Notes under the pieces: generated by a model
What the model was told of the DNA's origin: nothing
Databases searched by the model: none
Seen by the model: only the letters and a program-made list of their open reading frames with translations
DNA from: Rhizobium esperanzae
GTDB lineage: Bacteria > Pseudomonadota > Alphaproteobacteria > Rhizobiales > Rhizobiaceae
Assembly: GCF_002204185.1 (NCBI RefSeq)
Contig: NZ_MXPU01000006.1
Span: 62,001 to 126,000, forward strand
DNA: 64,000 bases
Direction: 5' to 3'
Position numbers and translations under genes: made by a program
In this document: positions 44,757-52,375 of the stretch, piece by piece
How the letters are laid out: each line of letters starts with the position of its first letter
Position numbering within the stretch: position 1 is the first letter of the stretch

Positions 44757-45518
44757 TTATCCCTGAGCAGACGATCGGCCCGAAAGAGCCCATCGCTTCG
44801 ATTTTCTCAGAGGTCCAATCAGCCGCTCATATTCCTCCTCCGCCCTGCCGTAGGCGTCGGCGGCGAATTCCTCCAGCCCGCCGCGATCTCTGACGATCAC
44901 CAGCCCTCGGACCGAGCGGATGAAATGGTTGCCTTCGAGCAGATGCAGGGCCGTGGTAACGCTCGGCCGCCTGACCGCCAGCATCAGGGCGATGAATTCA
45001 TGGGTCAGGGCGAGCTTGTCACCATCAATGCGGTCGTGGCACATCAATATCCAGCGAGCCAGCCGCTCATCGATCCCGTGGATCGCATTGGAGAGCGCGG
45101 TAAAACCGGCCTGGGTCGCGAGGACGTGCGTGCTCTTGTGCAGCAGGCTGGTAAACACCGGATGCGTTTGCATCAGATCCAGCAGCTTGTCCTGTCGCAG
45201 CCGATAGGCAAAACCCGGCACCTGGACGGTGACCTCGGTTACGCTGATTCCTCCGTCTATCGCTGCCGCGGTGGGTGCAAACCCGTCACGACCGAACAAC
45301 CCGGCTTCGACGCGATTGCCCTCGGGCGAAATGTTGATGATCGAACCTACTCCCGAGCACGGGAAATAAGCGTAGTCGATCGTTGCGCCGGCTTTGGCCA
45401 TGACAAAGCCGCGAGGGGTGTCGCACGGTTCGAGATGAGAAACGACAGTTGCAAGCTCTCCCTCAGGCAAGAGGTCGAACAACCGGTTTTCCTTGGTCGG
45501 TGTCGTTGCTTCTGTCAA
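44757..45518 (-). CDS. Crp/Fnr-family regulator, copy 1
   Basis: 253 residues from a TTG with GGAGGG seven bases upstream; no better ATG exists. A cNMP-binding-like domain (FPCSGVGSIINISPEGNRVEAGLFGRDGF) is followed by a Crp-type winged helix (THEFIALMLAVRRPSVTTALHLLEGNHFIRS). The phosphate-binding cassette of true cAMP receptors is not conserved, so it probably senses another signal or none. It shares the same layout and C-terminal tail (AYGRAEEEYERLIG) with the regulators at 48020 and 52376. Confidence 0.8.
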   Translation of the reverse strand: MTEATTPTKENRLFDLLPEGELATVVSHLEPCDTPRGFVMAKAGATIDYAYFPCSGVGSIINISPEGNRVEAGLFGRDGFAPTAAAIDGGISVTEVTVQVPGFAYRLRQDKLLDLMQTHPVFTSLLHKSTHVLATQAGFTALSNAIHGIDERLARWILMCHDRIDGDKLALTHEFIALMLAVRRPSVTTALHLLEGNHFIRSVRGLVIVRDRGGLEEFAADAYGRAEEEYERLIGPLRKSKRWALSGRSSAQG

Positions 45519-45761
45519 TGCTCGCCCTCCGGAAAGTGTGAGGTTTGGAGGCAGCCTGATCGAATCAGATGGGAAAACCGGCCGGTTATCCGGCTCTCCA
45601 CGCACGCAACTCACGAACCCTCCCTTGGTTCCCGCTTTGAGCGGAATCGACGAAAGGCGTCGTGCAGGACTTGCCGGTGGGGTCGACAAAGACGGCGTTG
45701 ACGATGACATCGTTCGACAGGCGATCGCCGTCAGGACGCTCATTCCGTCCGCCGATTGTTC

Positions 45762-46274
45762 TCAAACCTTTGCCGTCTCACCTGCCTCGCGCAGCGAGAG
45801 GAACTTCTTCGTCAGAGCGGCGAGATTGTCGTTGATCCATTCCGCCATCGCCAACTCCTCTGCCAGATTGGCCTGAAGCCCGGTCATGGCGGCGCCGTAT
45901 CCACCCGCCTCGGCAACTGCCAGCAGCGACTTGTAAGCCGCCGCTTCGTAGTGCTCGAAAGCAAAATTGGCAAAGGCGTTCTTCAGTATTTCGTCGCCGG
46001 CGACCGTGTGGCCAAGCGCTGCCATCGATCCGGTGAACGACAGCGCCAAGTCCTTCAGCATCGACTTGTCCTCGTTAAGACCGTCGAGAATCTCCTCCAA
46101 GCGATTGATCTGCCCTTCAGTCTCGCGGATATGCTGATCTAGCTTTGCTGCGACCTCCGGGTAGTTGTCGATCCGTTTCAACTGGGGCTTCATGATGCTG
46201 AGCGCCTGGTTTTCCATGGCATGCGCATTCCTCAGTCCAACGACGAAGACGTCACGAATTTCCTTCTCTGGCAT
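45762..46274 (-). CDS. DUF892 ferritin-like protein, copy 2
   Basis: 170 residues from the ATG at 46274 with AAGGAGG upstream; the frame is open further but that part is not protein-like. Helical bundle: RDVFVVGLRNAHAMENQALSIMKPQLKRI, HIRETEGQINRLEEIL, FANFAFEHYEAAAYKSLLAVAEAGG, LAEELAMAEWINDNLAALT. Related to the 39986 copy but clearly diverged. An EcfG-type promoter (46302-46326) stands upstream, back to back with that of the DUF4142 gene. Stress-protection role inferred. Confidence 0.84.
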   Translation of the reverse strand: MPEKEIRDVFVVGLRNAHAMENQALSIMKPQLKRIDNYPEVAAKLDQHIRETEGQINRLEEILDGLNEDKSMLKDLALSFTGSMAALGHTVAGDEILKNAFANFAFEHYEAAAYKSLLAVAEAGGYGAAMTGLQANLAEELAMAEWINDNLAALTKKFLSLREAGETAKV

Positions 46275-46301
46275 AGCTGGCCTCCTTGTTTGAAAGTCCC
46301 T

Positions 46302-46326
46302 AACCGCAACGACTCCTCCTGGTTCC
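46302..46326 (-). promoter_or_regulatory. EcfG-type promoter (GGAAC-N17-GTT)
   Basis: Minus-strand GGAAC (46326-46322) and GTT (46304-46302), 28 bases before the DUF892 copy 2 start. Divergent from the plus-strand site at 46366, with 39 bp between the two -35 elements. Confidence 0.74.
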
Positions 46327-46365
46327 GGGCGTTTAAAAGGTTGACTGCAACTGTCTTCGATTATG

Positions 46366-46390
46366 GGAACCGTCCCCCGGTCCGGTTGTT
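46366..46390 (+). promoter_or_regulatory. EcfG-type promoter (GGAAC-N17-GTT)
   Basis: Plus-strand GGAAC (46366-46370) and GTT (46388-46390), 42 bases before the DUF4142 gene. Two matching promoters facing away from each other within 90 bp make chance matches unlikely. Confidence 0.74.
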
Positions 46391-46431
46391 CGGGCGCATT
46401 GCCTGCCTCAACCGAGTGAACACGGAGAACG

Positions 46432-46932
46432 ATGATGCGGCTCTTACTCAACCTTTGCCTTCTCTTCTTGGCCGCGGGGCCGTCCTTGGCTGCCGATGAG
46501 GCGGCCCGTCGAGCGGCAAGCGATTTCGCCACCACCGCCACAATCTCGAACATGTTCGAGATGGAGGCGGCAAAAATCGAAATTGCTAAGGGGGCGGCAG
46601 GTGACGCCAAACAGTTCGCCGACGACATGCTGAACGATCATGAGCGCGCGGGTGCGGTAATTGCCGATGCAGCCAAGAAGGACGGTGTGCAGCTACCGAC
46701 AGCCATTGGCAACGAGCATAAAAAGAAGCTTGAAGCGCTTCAGCAGAGCGACCTGGAAAATCTCGACCAGGCCTATCTCTCGACGCAAGTGACGGCGCAT
46801 CAGGATGCAGTGGCGCTTTTTGATGATTATTCACAGAATGGGCCTGATGGGGCGCTGAAGCGCGCGTCGCAGAAGATACTGCCGGACCTTAGAATGCATC
46901 TAACCCGAATCCAGGGGCTGGCAGCGAAGTGA
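46432..46932 (+). CDS. DUF4142 exported ferritin-like protein
   Basis: 166 residues. Signal peptide MMRLLLNLCLLFLAAGPSLAA, then a DUF4142 helical bundle: FATTATISNMFEMEAAKIEIAKG, QFADDMLNDHERAGAVI, DQAYLSTQVTAHQDAVALFDDY. Periplasmic. GGAG lies just before the ATG pair. Its EcfG-type promoter and position beside DUF892 copy 2 mark it as a general-stress gene. The stop overlaps the GTG of the following esterase. Confidence 0.83.
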   Translation: MMRLLLNLCLLFLAAGPSLAADEAARRAASDFATTATISNMFEMEAAKIEIAKGAAGDAKQFADDMLNDHERAGAVIADAAKKDGVQLPTAIGNEHKKKLEALQQSDLENLDQAYLSTQVTAHQDAVALFDDYSQNGPDGALKRASQKILPDLRMHLTRIQGLAAK

Positions 46933-47921
46933 GGGACGTGTCTCCGGGAGCAGCATCGCACCCGCGGCTGGCGCCGCTCACGTCCCACGAGGTCGGCGGC
47001 GCCCGCAGGCTCAATGCCCTGCTGCGGCTCCTTCCCAGCTATAATACCGATCGACGCTGGAACGCCAAGACTGTGCAGGCCGCTATCCACATAGCGCAAC
47101 TCCTGGTGCCGGACGGGTTGCGGCGCCACAGGGACGTTGTCACTCGCACTGTCTTGGCCGATGGCAAGCGCATCCGCCTCAGGCTAATCCATCCGAACGG
47201 AGCCCGCCGCGGCCTCTACGTCCATTTCCACGGCGGCGCCTGGGTCATGGGCGACGCCCGCCTTGACGACGGCATCACCCGCCCGATCGCCAAAGACTGT
47301 CAGGTGGTGGTGGCCGGCGTCGATTTTCATAATGCCGCCGACGACCGGCTAGACCTTGCTCTTCTGGACAGCAAGGCGTCGATCGAATGGCTGGCCGATC
47401 ATCTTGCCGAGTTCGAGGTCGAGCATCTCGTCCTCGGCGGCGAGTCATCAGGCGCTCAACTCGCTGCAGAAGCGCTTCTTCATCTGCGCCAACGCCGCAA
47501 GGCGGAGGCCGTCGTCGCATTTGTTTCGGTGTGCGGCGCTTTCGATCTCGGCGGTTCGCAAAGCCTGCGGCTCTCGACGGGCAGAAGTCTGGTGATAGAC
47601 GGGCAATCGGCGCTCCGCAATCTGCAGCGACTGACGCCAAGCCTTTCCGGGCGCGAGGCGAAAGGTCCGTTGTCGGCCGATCTCTCGGGCCTGCCTCCGG
47701 CCCTGTTGGTCGCGGGGGCGCTCGATCCGATCCTCGACGACAGCATCTTGATGTATGAGCGATGGCAGAGCCAAAACGGCAATGCCGACTGCGTCGTCTT
47801 CCCGGAGGCCCCGCACGGCTTCAACCGCTTCCCGACCAAACTGGCAGCCAGAGCAAACAGCCTTGTCAGAGCGTGGATATCGCAGACGCTCGACCGCACT
47901 GCGAGTGCGGGTAGGGGCTGA
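46929..47921 (+). CDS. Alpha/beta hydrolase of the hormone-sensitive-lipase-like esterase family
   Basis: 330 residues from a GTG overlapping the DUF4142 stop. The HSL signature is present: oxyanion motif HFHGGAWVMGD near residue 99, nucleophile Ser in LGGESSGAQLAAEAL near residue 168, Asp in GALDPILDD near residue 262, and His in PEAPHGFNRF near residue 292. Cytoplasmic esterase for small acyl esters; substrate unknown. Through overlap it shares the EcfG-type promoter of the DUF4142 gene. Confidence 0.83.
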   Translation: MRDVSPGAASHPRLAPLTSHEVGGARRLNALLRLLPSYNTDRRWNAKTVQAAIHIAQLLVPDGLRRHRDVVTRTVLADGKRIRLRLIHPNGARRGLYVHFHGGAWVMGDARLDDGITRPIAKDCQVVVAGVDFHNAADDRLDLALLDSKASIEWLADHLAEFEVEHLVLGGESSGAQLAAEALLHLRQRRKAEAVVAFVSVCGAFDLGGSQSLRLSTGRSLVIDGQSALRNLQRLTPSLSGREAKGPLSADLSGLPPALLVAGALDPILDDSILMYERWQSQNGNADCVVFPEAPHGFNRFPTKLAARANSLVRAWISQTLDRTASAGRG

Positions 47922-47950
47922 TCGAGCGCAGGCCTACGAGTCTGTACGCT

Positions 47951-47972
47951 ATTGCACAATGTATTGCTCAAT
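47951..47972. promoter_or_regulatory. Tandem ATTGC-N-CAAT palindromes upstream of a Crp-like gene
   Basis: Two near-identical palindromes, ATTGCACAAT (47951-47960) and ATTGCTCAAT (47963-47972), repeat with a 12-bp period about 50 bp before the Crp-like gene at 48020. A plausible operator for a dimeric regulator, perhaps the Crp-like protein itself. Confidence 0.45.
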
Positions 47973-48019
47973 GATTCTAGAGGTTCGCCCGCAGCAAGGG
48001 TCGCATCACAGATGCGCGG

Positions 48020-48751
48020 ATGGACATGGATGACCAACAATTGAAGTTTCGCAATGAACTTTTGCGCGCAATGGGCCCGCAGGAGCAGGAACTCCTGCTG
48101 CCGCATCTCGAGCGGGTCGATCTCGAGGTGCCTTTGATCCTTGAAATGGAGAATAGCCCGGTCAGCGACGTCTATATTCTCGAATCAGGGCTTGCCTCGA
48201 TTGTGGCGAGGTTTCCGGGCGGTCGCGATATCGAAGTGGGCATCGTCGGCCGCGAGGGCATGACGGGCGCGGCAGTGATTCTCGGCGGGAATCAATCCGC
48301 GAACCGGACGTTCATGCAAGTCTCCGGTCATGGCTTCAAATTGCCGGCAGTGGTCCTTTCCACCGCGATGGAAGAAAGCCGCCCCTTACGTAGCCTGCTT
48401 CTCGCCTATGTCCAGGCGCTGCTTGCCCAGACGACGTCGACGGTGCTCGCCAACGGCCATGCCAAGCTCGAGGAGCGGCTGGCGCGATGGCTGCTGATGG
48501 TTCATGACCGGACCGATGGCGCGACCATCTGGCTGACCCACGAGTTTCTCGCGGTGATGCTCGGGGTACGCCGCGCCGGCGTCACGGTCGCGCTGCATCT
48601 GCTGGAAGGCAAAGGACTGATCCGGTCCACGCGACGCCAGATCGTCATCCTCAACAGGCGGGGATTGATCGAAGAGGCGCATGGATCCTATGGCGCTGCC
48701 GAGGAGGAATATCGGCGGCTGATTGGAAAGGATCTCGCCCGCTCAGCCTGA
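48020..48751 (+). CDS. Crp/Fnr-family regulator, copy 2
   Basis: 243 residues. Sensor-like barrel (MENSPVSDVYILESGLASIVARFPGGRDIEVGIVGREGMTG) and C-terminal winged helix (THEFLAVMLGVRRAGVTVALHLLEGKGLIRSTRRQIVI), ending in YGAAEEEYRRLIG. No Fnr-type Cys cluster and no canonical cAMP cassette. Tandem palindromes upstream suggest autoregulation. It ends 9 bp inside the convergent 60-residue gene. Close relative of the genes at 44757 and 52376. Confidence 0.82.
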   Translation: MDMDDQQLKFRNELLRAMGPQEQELLLPHLERVDLEVPLILEMENSPVSDVYILESGLASIVARFPGGRDIEVGIVGREGMTGAAVILGGNQSANRTFMQVSGHGFKLPAVVLSTAMEESRPLRSLLLAYVQALLAQTTSTVLANGHAKLEERLARWLLMVHDRTDGATIWLTHEFLAVMLGVRRAGVTVALHLLEGKGLIRSTRRQIVILNRRGLIEEAHGSYGAAEEEYRRLIGKDLARSA

Positions 48752-48925
48752 TCCTGGCGTGATGCTCTGCTCGTCCTTCTCGGGCAGCGAGCCGGCGCCG
48801 GGCGTTTTGCTTTCGTCTATGAGATGATCCTTGGCGTGAGGACCGGCCGGCGGGTTTTTCCTCGCATCCGCGGTCTCCTTATCGGTTCCTTCGACGTCGG
48901 CCCGCGCATTTTCACCGTCGTTCAT
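48743..48925 (-). CDS. Small hydrophilic protein (60 residues)
   Basis: 60 residues, charged and Gly/Pro-rich (MNDGENARADVEGTDKETAD..., ...DESKTPGAGSLPEKDE), probably intrinsically disordered. The ATG overlaps the stop of the 100-residue gene upstream (ATGA), indicating coupled translation. Its 3' end overlaps the Crp-like gene by 9 bp. No family recognised; acidic, desiccation-type composition fits a stress role, but this is inference. Confidence 0.6.
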   Translation of the reverse strand: MNDGENARADVEGTDKETADARKNPPAGPHAKDHLIDESKTPGAGSLPEKDEQSITPGSG

Positions 48926-49224
48926 GAGCTGCTCCTCGTCAGACTGAGATGACCGGCCGGTCGTTTCGATCTCCGCCCCGCCGTGATTGCAGCAGTTGGG
49001 GAGAGCCCCTTTTTCGCCGACGCCAAACGCCCGACAGACAACAGCTTGTCCTCGTCGGTCAAGCCGTGACGATAAAGGCGAATGAGCAGCGCGGCGACCT
49101 CCTGCATGTCAGGCGAGCGCAAGGGCATGTCGGCCTCGCGGCCGATCACATTCAAAACGGTCTGCAGACGCTGAAGATCGGTTGAATCAAGCGCTTTCAG
49201 ATGGATGGACTGAGAATCGAGCAT
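48922..49224 (-). CDS. Small protein of a paralogous pair (100 residues)
   Basis: 100 residues. The stretch DLQRLQTVLNVIGREADMP...VAALLIRLYRHGLTDEDKLLSVG aligns with DVAMLTTVLEEWCQEKSCV...VARELVSWFECGIRDKHKLAGLM of the gene at 49996, so the two are paralogues of a small helical family common in rhizobia with no known role. The ribosome-binding site is weak. Translationally coupled to the 60-residue gene downstream. Confidence 0.65.
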   Translation of the reverse strand: MLDSQSIHLKALDSTDLQRLQTVLNVIGREADMPLRSPDMQEVAALLIRLYRHGLTDEDKLLSVGRLASAKKGLSPTAAITAGRRSKRPAGHLSLTRSSS

Positions 49225-49352
49225 GACCCTGGTCCCGAAGCTTTCACCGTGCGTTTAGAATAATGGGACTCAATTGGGGCTGAAACAACTCTTCGTCCTT
49301 AATTGTACGGAACTGAACAGTTCACGCACCGTGCTAACGGACGCATGGCCCT

Positions 49353-49724
49353 CTAGTGATAATAAGACGGGTCTCCTCCGAACAGAGCGGCAATCATCGC
49401 GTCGATATCGGAAGGACGCCCGCTGACGACAAAGCCGCCGGGCGGTGTTTCAGACCGCTCGCCATGGGCAAAGATGAAAGGAATTCGGCGCGTCTCCAGC
49501 CATTCGTTCATCCAGAGCATGGCTTGGTCGGAAATCGTCACGTCGATGATCACGGCATCGAACAAGAGGCCCTCGCTCAAACACTCAATCGCGCTGGAAA
49601 CGACGACAGGACCGGCAAGCACCGCCTTTAGCGCGAGAAATGCCTTTCTCGCATCGTTCGAAAGGAAGCCGGCCTCACCGATGATAAGGATCGTCTTGCC
49701 GGCAATCGGGCTGAGCGATTTCAT
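49353..49724 (-). CDS. Degenerate response-regulator receiver-like protein
   Basis: 123 residues, CheY-like alpha/beta pattern. Strand 1 ILIIGEAGFLSNDARKAF has a single acid where active receivers have two. Strand 3 DAVIIDVTISDQAMLW keeps the phospho-acceptor-type Asp. The Thr/Ser and Lys positions are not obvious. It is a stand-alone receiver without output domain, probably unphosphorylated or a binding partner. An EcfG-type promoter lies 138 bases upstream (49862-49886). The histidine kinase at 50768 is a nearby candidate partner. Confidence 0.68.
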   Translation of the reverse strand: MKSLSPIAGKTILIIGEAGFLSNDARKAFLALKAVLAGPVVVSSAIECLSEGLLFDAVIIDVTISDQAMLWMNEWLETRRIPFIFAHGERSETPPGGFVVSGRPSDIDAMIAALFGGDPSYYH

Positions 49725-49861
49725 GGCGAACTGCCTAATGTAATCCTGGCTTTTGGGTGATCATCCTGTTCACGGCGGTTCGAAGCATCAGGCGGTCCGC
49801 GCCTGCACCGTGCCTACCAGATTCGAGCCTATCAGGCGACGTTCATTCGTCGTGATCGCCG

Positions 49862-49886
49862 AACCGCGGCCGGGTCGCCTTGTTCC
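49862..49886 (-). promoter_or_regulatory. EcfG-type promoter (GGAAC-N17-GTT) with long leader
   Basis: Minus-strand GGAAC (49886-49882) and GTT (49864-49862), pointing at the receiver-like gene 138 bases downstream. The leader contains a possible 17-codon reading frame (from about 49790) but nothing firm. Confidence 0.58.
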
Positions 49887-49949
49887 CCTGGCGGACCGGA
49901 TCAAGCCCCGATCGTCCTGTCCGTACGCTTCCGCACCGGCGGTTGAAAT

Positions 49950-49975
49950 CGAAGATCCGCAGTTTAGGATCTTCG
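49950..49975 (+). promoter_or_regulatory. Hairpin in the leader of the 99-residue gene
   Basis: Perfect 9-bp inverted repeat CGAAGATCC / GGATCTTCG with an 8-base loop, ending 11 bases before the GGGAGG ribosome-binding site of the gene at 49996. It could be an operator or a structure affecting translation. Confidence 0.5.
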
Positions 49976-49995
49976 CATATATGGGGAGGAAGCGG

Positions 49996-50295
49996 ATGAT
50001 CCAGCACGCGGGAATCACGAAACCGGCGTTACAGCCTGATGACGTGGCAATGCTGACCACGGTCCTTGAGGAATGGTGTCAGGAGAAATCATGCGTGATC
50101 GCCAGCCCGGCCGCCGAACATGTTGCCAGGGAACTCGTATCCTGGTTCGAATGCGGCATCCGGGACAAGCACAAGCTTGCCGGGCTGATGCGGCATGTAA
50201 ATCTGGATCCGGAGGACCTGCTGATCACACCGGATGCGCCGCCCTGCGCAACTGCACATGAGAAAGTCGGACGGACGAAGCGTCACGATGGATAG
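49996..50295 (+). CDS. Small protein of a paralogous pair (99 residues)
   Basis: 99 residues from the ATG at 49996, six bases after GGGAGG; a longer in-frame reading from 49753 contains Arg/Pro-rich noise. Helical, with VAMLTTVLEEWCQEKSCVIASPAAEHVARELVSWFE and a second part GIRDKHKLAGLMRHVNLD. Paralogous to 48922-49224. The tail is rich in Cys, Pro and Ala. Function unknown. A strong hairpin precedes the ribosome-binding site. Confidence 0.65.
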   Translation: MIQHAGITKPALQPDDVAMLTTVLEEWCQEKSCVIASPAAEHVARELVSWFECGIRDKHKLAGLMRHVNLDPEDLLITPDAPPCATAHEKVGRTKRHDG

Positions 50296-50318
50296 AAGCC
50301 GGCCAGGCTCTTTTCAGC

Positions 50319-50343
50319 GGAACCTACCCAACGTTATGGCATT
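50319..50343 (+). promoter_or_regulatory. Weak EcfG-like promoter (GGAAC-N17-ATT)
   Basis: GGAAC at 50319-50323 with ATT rather than GTT at the -10 position, 24 bases before the DUF6894 gene. One-base departure from the eight matching sites, so recorded with low confidence. Confidence 0.35.
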
Positions 50344-50367
50344 GATTCTGCAACGACGGGGCAGCTG

Positions 50368-50607
50368 ATGCCAAGATTTTGTTTTAACGTCGCTTCAGGC
50401 ACCGGCACGGTCGTCGATCCCGAAGGTTCGCAACTGGCAACCATCGAAGACGCCGGGCGCGAAGCCGTTCAGGATGAGAGAGCCCTCATGAGCCAAGCGG
50501 TTCTTTCGGGGAAAGACACCTCAGCGAGAAAGATCCATATCTACGATGAACAGGGCACCCTGCTTCTGATCGTGCCTTTCGCCGATACGATCACGAGTGC
50601 CGAATAG
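50368..50607 (+). CDS. DUF6894-type small protein
   Basis: 79 residues: MPRFCFNVASGTGTVVDPEG at the N-terminus, EDAGREAVQDERALMSQAVLSG in the middle, and a C-terminal IHIYDEQGTLLLIVPFADTI, the pattern of the small DUF6894 family (RYYF-D, D-G, A-EA, and a late beta strand). Such genes are multi-copy in Rhizobiales and often stress-linked; function unknown. A weak EcfG-like promoter precedes it. Confidence 0.75.
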   Translation: MPRFCFNVASGTGTVVDPEGSQLATIEDAGREAVQDERALMSQAVLSGKDTSARKIHIYDEQGTLLLIVPFADTITSAE

Positions 50608-50740
50608 CGAAGCCGTGGACCGCCAGGGCAATCAAACGTTCATATTCCCGCTTCGAAATGCCACACTCCCGGTAGAAATATTCATTCTTGAGATACAGGG
50701 GATGAAGGAGGAACGGTGAAGATGTGCCGGAAGGCCGCAC
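50591..50740 (-). CDS. Possible microprotein (49 residues)
   Basis: A GTG-started frame downstream of the histidine kinase gives VRPSGTSSPFLLHPLYLKNE, then YFYRECGISKREYERLIALAVHGFAIRH. The second half is protein-like, with GC-rich codons. GAAGGAT lies 6 bases before the GTG. It overlaps the end of the DUF6894 gene by 17 bp, convergently, and no family is recognised. It may be a real small gene co-transcribed with the kinase. Confidence 0.3.
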   Translation of the reverse strand: MRPSGTSSPFLLHPLYLKNEYFYRECGISKREYERLIALAVHGFAIRHS

Positions 50741-50767
50741 TGCCCATCCTTCAAGGACAGAAGCCTT

Positions 50768-52141
50768 TCACCCTGACCTCGGCAAGCGGATCACGAACCC
50801 GGTACCGGGCGCACGATCCTCGATATGCATCTCCGCTTTCAGCTGCTGCACGAGCGCGCGCACGATCTTCATTCCCAGGCTTTTCCCATCGTTTTCGAAG
50901 GACAGCACTTCCGCTGGCAGACCCCGTCCGTCGTCGGCGACCTCGAGGCGGATCTCATCGGCAATGCTGCGGGCACTGACCGTGACGGCGCCGGAGACAT
51001 CGGGATAGGCGTGTTTGAAGGCATTGGTCACCAGCTCGTTGACGAGTAGAGCGATCTGGATCGCCCGGTCGGCATCGACCATGCATGGATCAGCGTCGAC
51101 GGATACCGCGTGGCGGGAGGTCGATTGCTGCAGGCGCTGACAGAGGCTCGACAGGAAATCTGCCAGATCTACCGTTTCGATATCCGGCTGACGCCATAAT
51201 TGATCGTGCACCTGGGCGATGGTTCCAACACGCGCTTCCGCATCGCGAAGGGCTTGTCCGACCTCCTCCTGCTTGGTCGAACGTGCCTGCATGGCAAGCA
51301 TGGCCGCGACAAGGCCCAGGCTGTTCTTAACGCGATGGCTCATCTCTCGCAGCATGATCTGCTGGTGTTCTTCGGCAAAATGACGCGCGGTATCGTCCCG
51401 GAGCACTTTGAGGTAGCCGGCGCGCTGGGAGCGAAGCGGCATTGTCAATCCGCTGCCCCAGAATGTCGAACAGTCCTTGCGTAAGTGAAACCGCTCGTTC
51501 TCCGCGCGGCCGCGCTCCAACGCCGTCTTCATCTCGCGCTCCAGGGCGCCGTCGTCCCGGTCCTCGGGAAGAAAGAGTATATGGGCGTCGCAACCGAGAA
51601 TCTCGTCTTGCTCATACCCGAAGATTCGGCAGGCGCCGGTGTTCCAGCTGATGATCCGCCCATCCCGGTCGAAAGCGAAGATCGCATAGTCGATCGCGCT
51701 TTTTAGAATAAGCTGGAGACGCTCTTCGCTGGCGCGCCGAGCTTCGTCCTCATGAAGCATCTGCGTCCGGTCGCGGACGATTTTCAGAAGGCCGTAAGTC
51801 TCGCCGGCATTGTTGCGAAGCGGCATCATCAGTCCCGAAGCCCAGAACGAACTGCCGTCCTTTCTCACATGCCAGCGATTGTCGTCGGCGCGTCCGGTGG
51901 TTAACGCAAGCCTGATTTCCTTGAGCATCGCCCCTGCAAGCTGATCATCGAACGTGAAGATGGCGGCACTGCTCTGTCCAATGATTTCGGGCGCCGAATA
52001 GCCGAAGAGATTTGTCGCACCGGCGCTCCACGTCACGACGGTGCCGTCGCGATCCATCGCAAAAATCGCATAGTCCCGGGCGCTCTCGACGATGTGCCGA
52101 TAGATTTCCGCCTCGTCGCTCGAAAGGGGATATTGATCCAT
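50768..52141 (-). CDS. PAS-PAS sensor histidine kinase, HisKA_2/HWE type
   Basis: 457 residues, no membrane span. Two PAS domains (IVESARDYAIFAMDRDGTVVTWSAGA near residue 16 and LKSAIDYAIFAFDRDGRIISWNTGA near residue 145), then the phospho-acceptor box REMSHRVKNSLGLVAAMLAMQ near residue 268 and a HATPase (LLVNELVTNAFKHAY, ADDGRGLP, SLGMKIVRALVQQL). This class phosphorylates single-domain receivers or PhyR, the anti-anti-sigma of the alphaproteobacterial general stress response. Its location among EcfG-type promoters suggests a stress input. It is divergent from a Crp-like gene. Confidence 0.85.
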   Translation of the reverse strand: MDQYPLSSDEAEIYRHIVESARDYAIFAMDRDGTVVTWSAGATNLFGYSAPEIIGQSSAAIFTFDDQLAGAMLKEIRLALTTGRADDNRWHVRKDGSSFWASGLMMPLRNNAGETYGLLKIVRDRTQMLHEDEARRASEERLQLILKSAIDYAIFAFDRDGRIISWNTGACRIFGYEQDEILGCDAHILFLPEDRDDGALEREMKTALERGRAENERFHLRKDCSTFWGSGLTMPLRSQRAGYLKVLRDDTARHFAEEHQQIMLREMSHRVKNSLGLVAAMLAMQARSTKQEEVGQALRDAEARVGTIAQVHDQLWRQPDIETVDLADFLSSLCQRLQQSTSRHAVSVDADPCMVDADRAIQIALLVNELVTNAFKHAYPDVSGAVTVSARSIADEIRLEVADDGRGLPAEVLSFENDGKSLGMKIVRALVQQLKAEMHIEDRAPGTGFVIRLPRSG

Positions 52142-52178
52142 GCCTGCGCCCCATGGAATTGCCGTCAGCTACATTAGC

Positions 52179-52194
52179 ACTTACTACAGTAAGT
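52179..52194. promoter_or_regulatory. Palindrome between the histidine kinase and the Crp-like gene
   Basis: ACTTACTACAGTAAGT: 7-bp arms ACTTACT / AGTAAGT around a 2-base centre, 38 bp upstream of the kinase start and 182 bp before the Crp-like start. A plausible operator controlling either direction. Confidence 0.5.
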
Positions 52195-52375
52195 TCTCAA
52201 CCGAGTTCGCTTCCGTACAAAAGTGGCCTCCGGAACCTTCCGTCGATCATAGGAGTTTACGGCGACGTGCCTTGCAATCGGCCATCGCGGGGTTCATAGT
52301 TTTCGTACGGTCGAGCGGACCTTGTGGCGCCGGCGGCTGGAAGACAGTGTCCTCTTGCCAAACAAGAGCAGAGCG

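Noticed and set aside
44483..44893. 136-residue frame after the divergent SigF-type promoter
   Set aside because: Arg/Pro/Gln-rich, no ribosome-binding site at its start, and it overlaps the Crp-like gene antisense.
49309..49333. GGAAC-N17-GTG resembling an EcfG promoter
   Set aside because: The -10 is GTG, it points rightward at no gene on that strand, and it overlaps other symmetric sequence.
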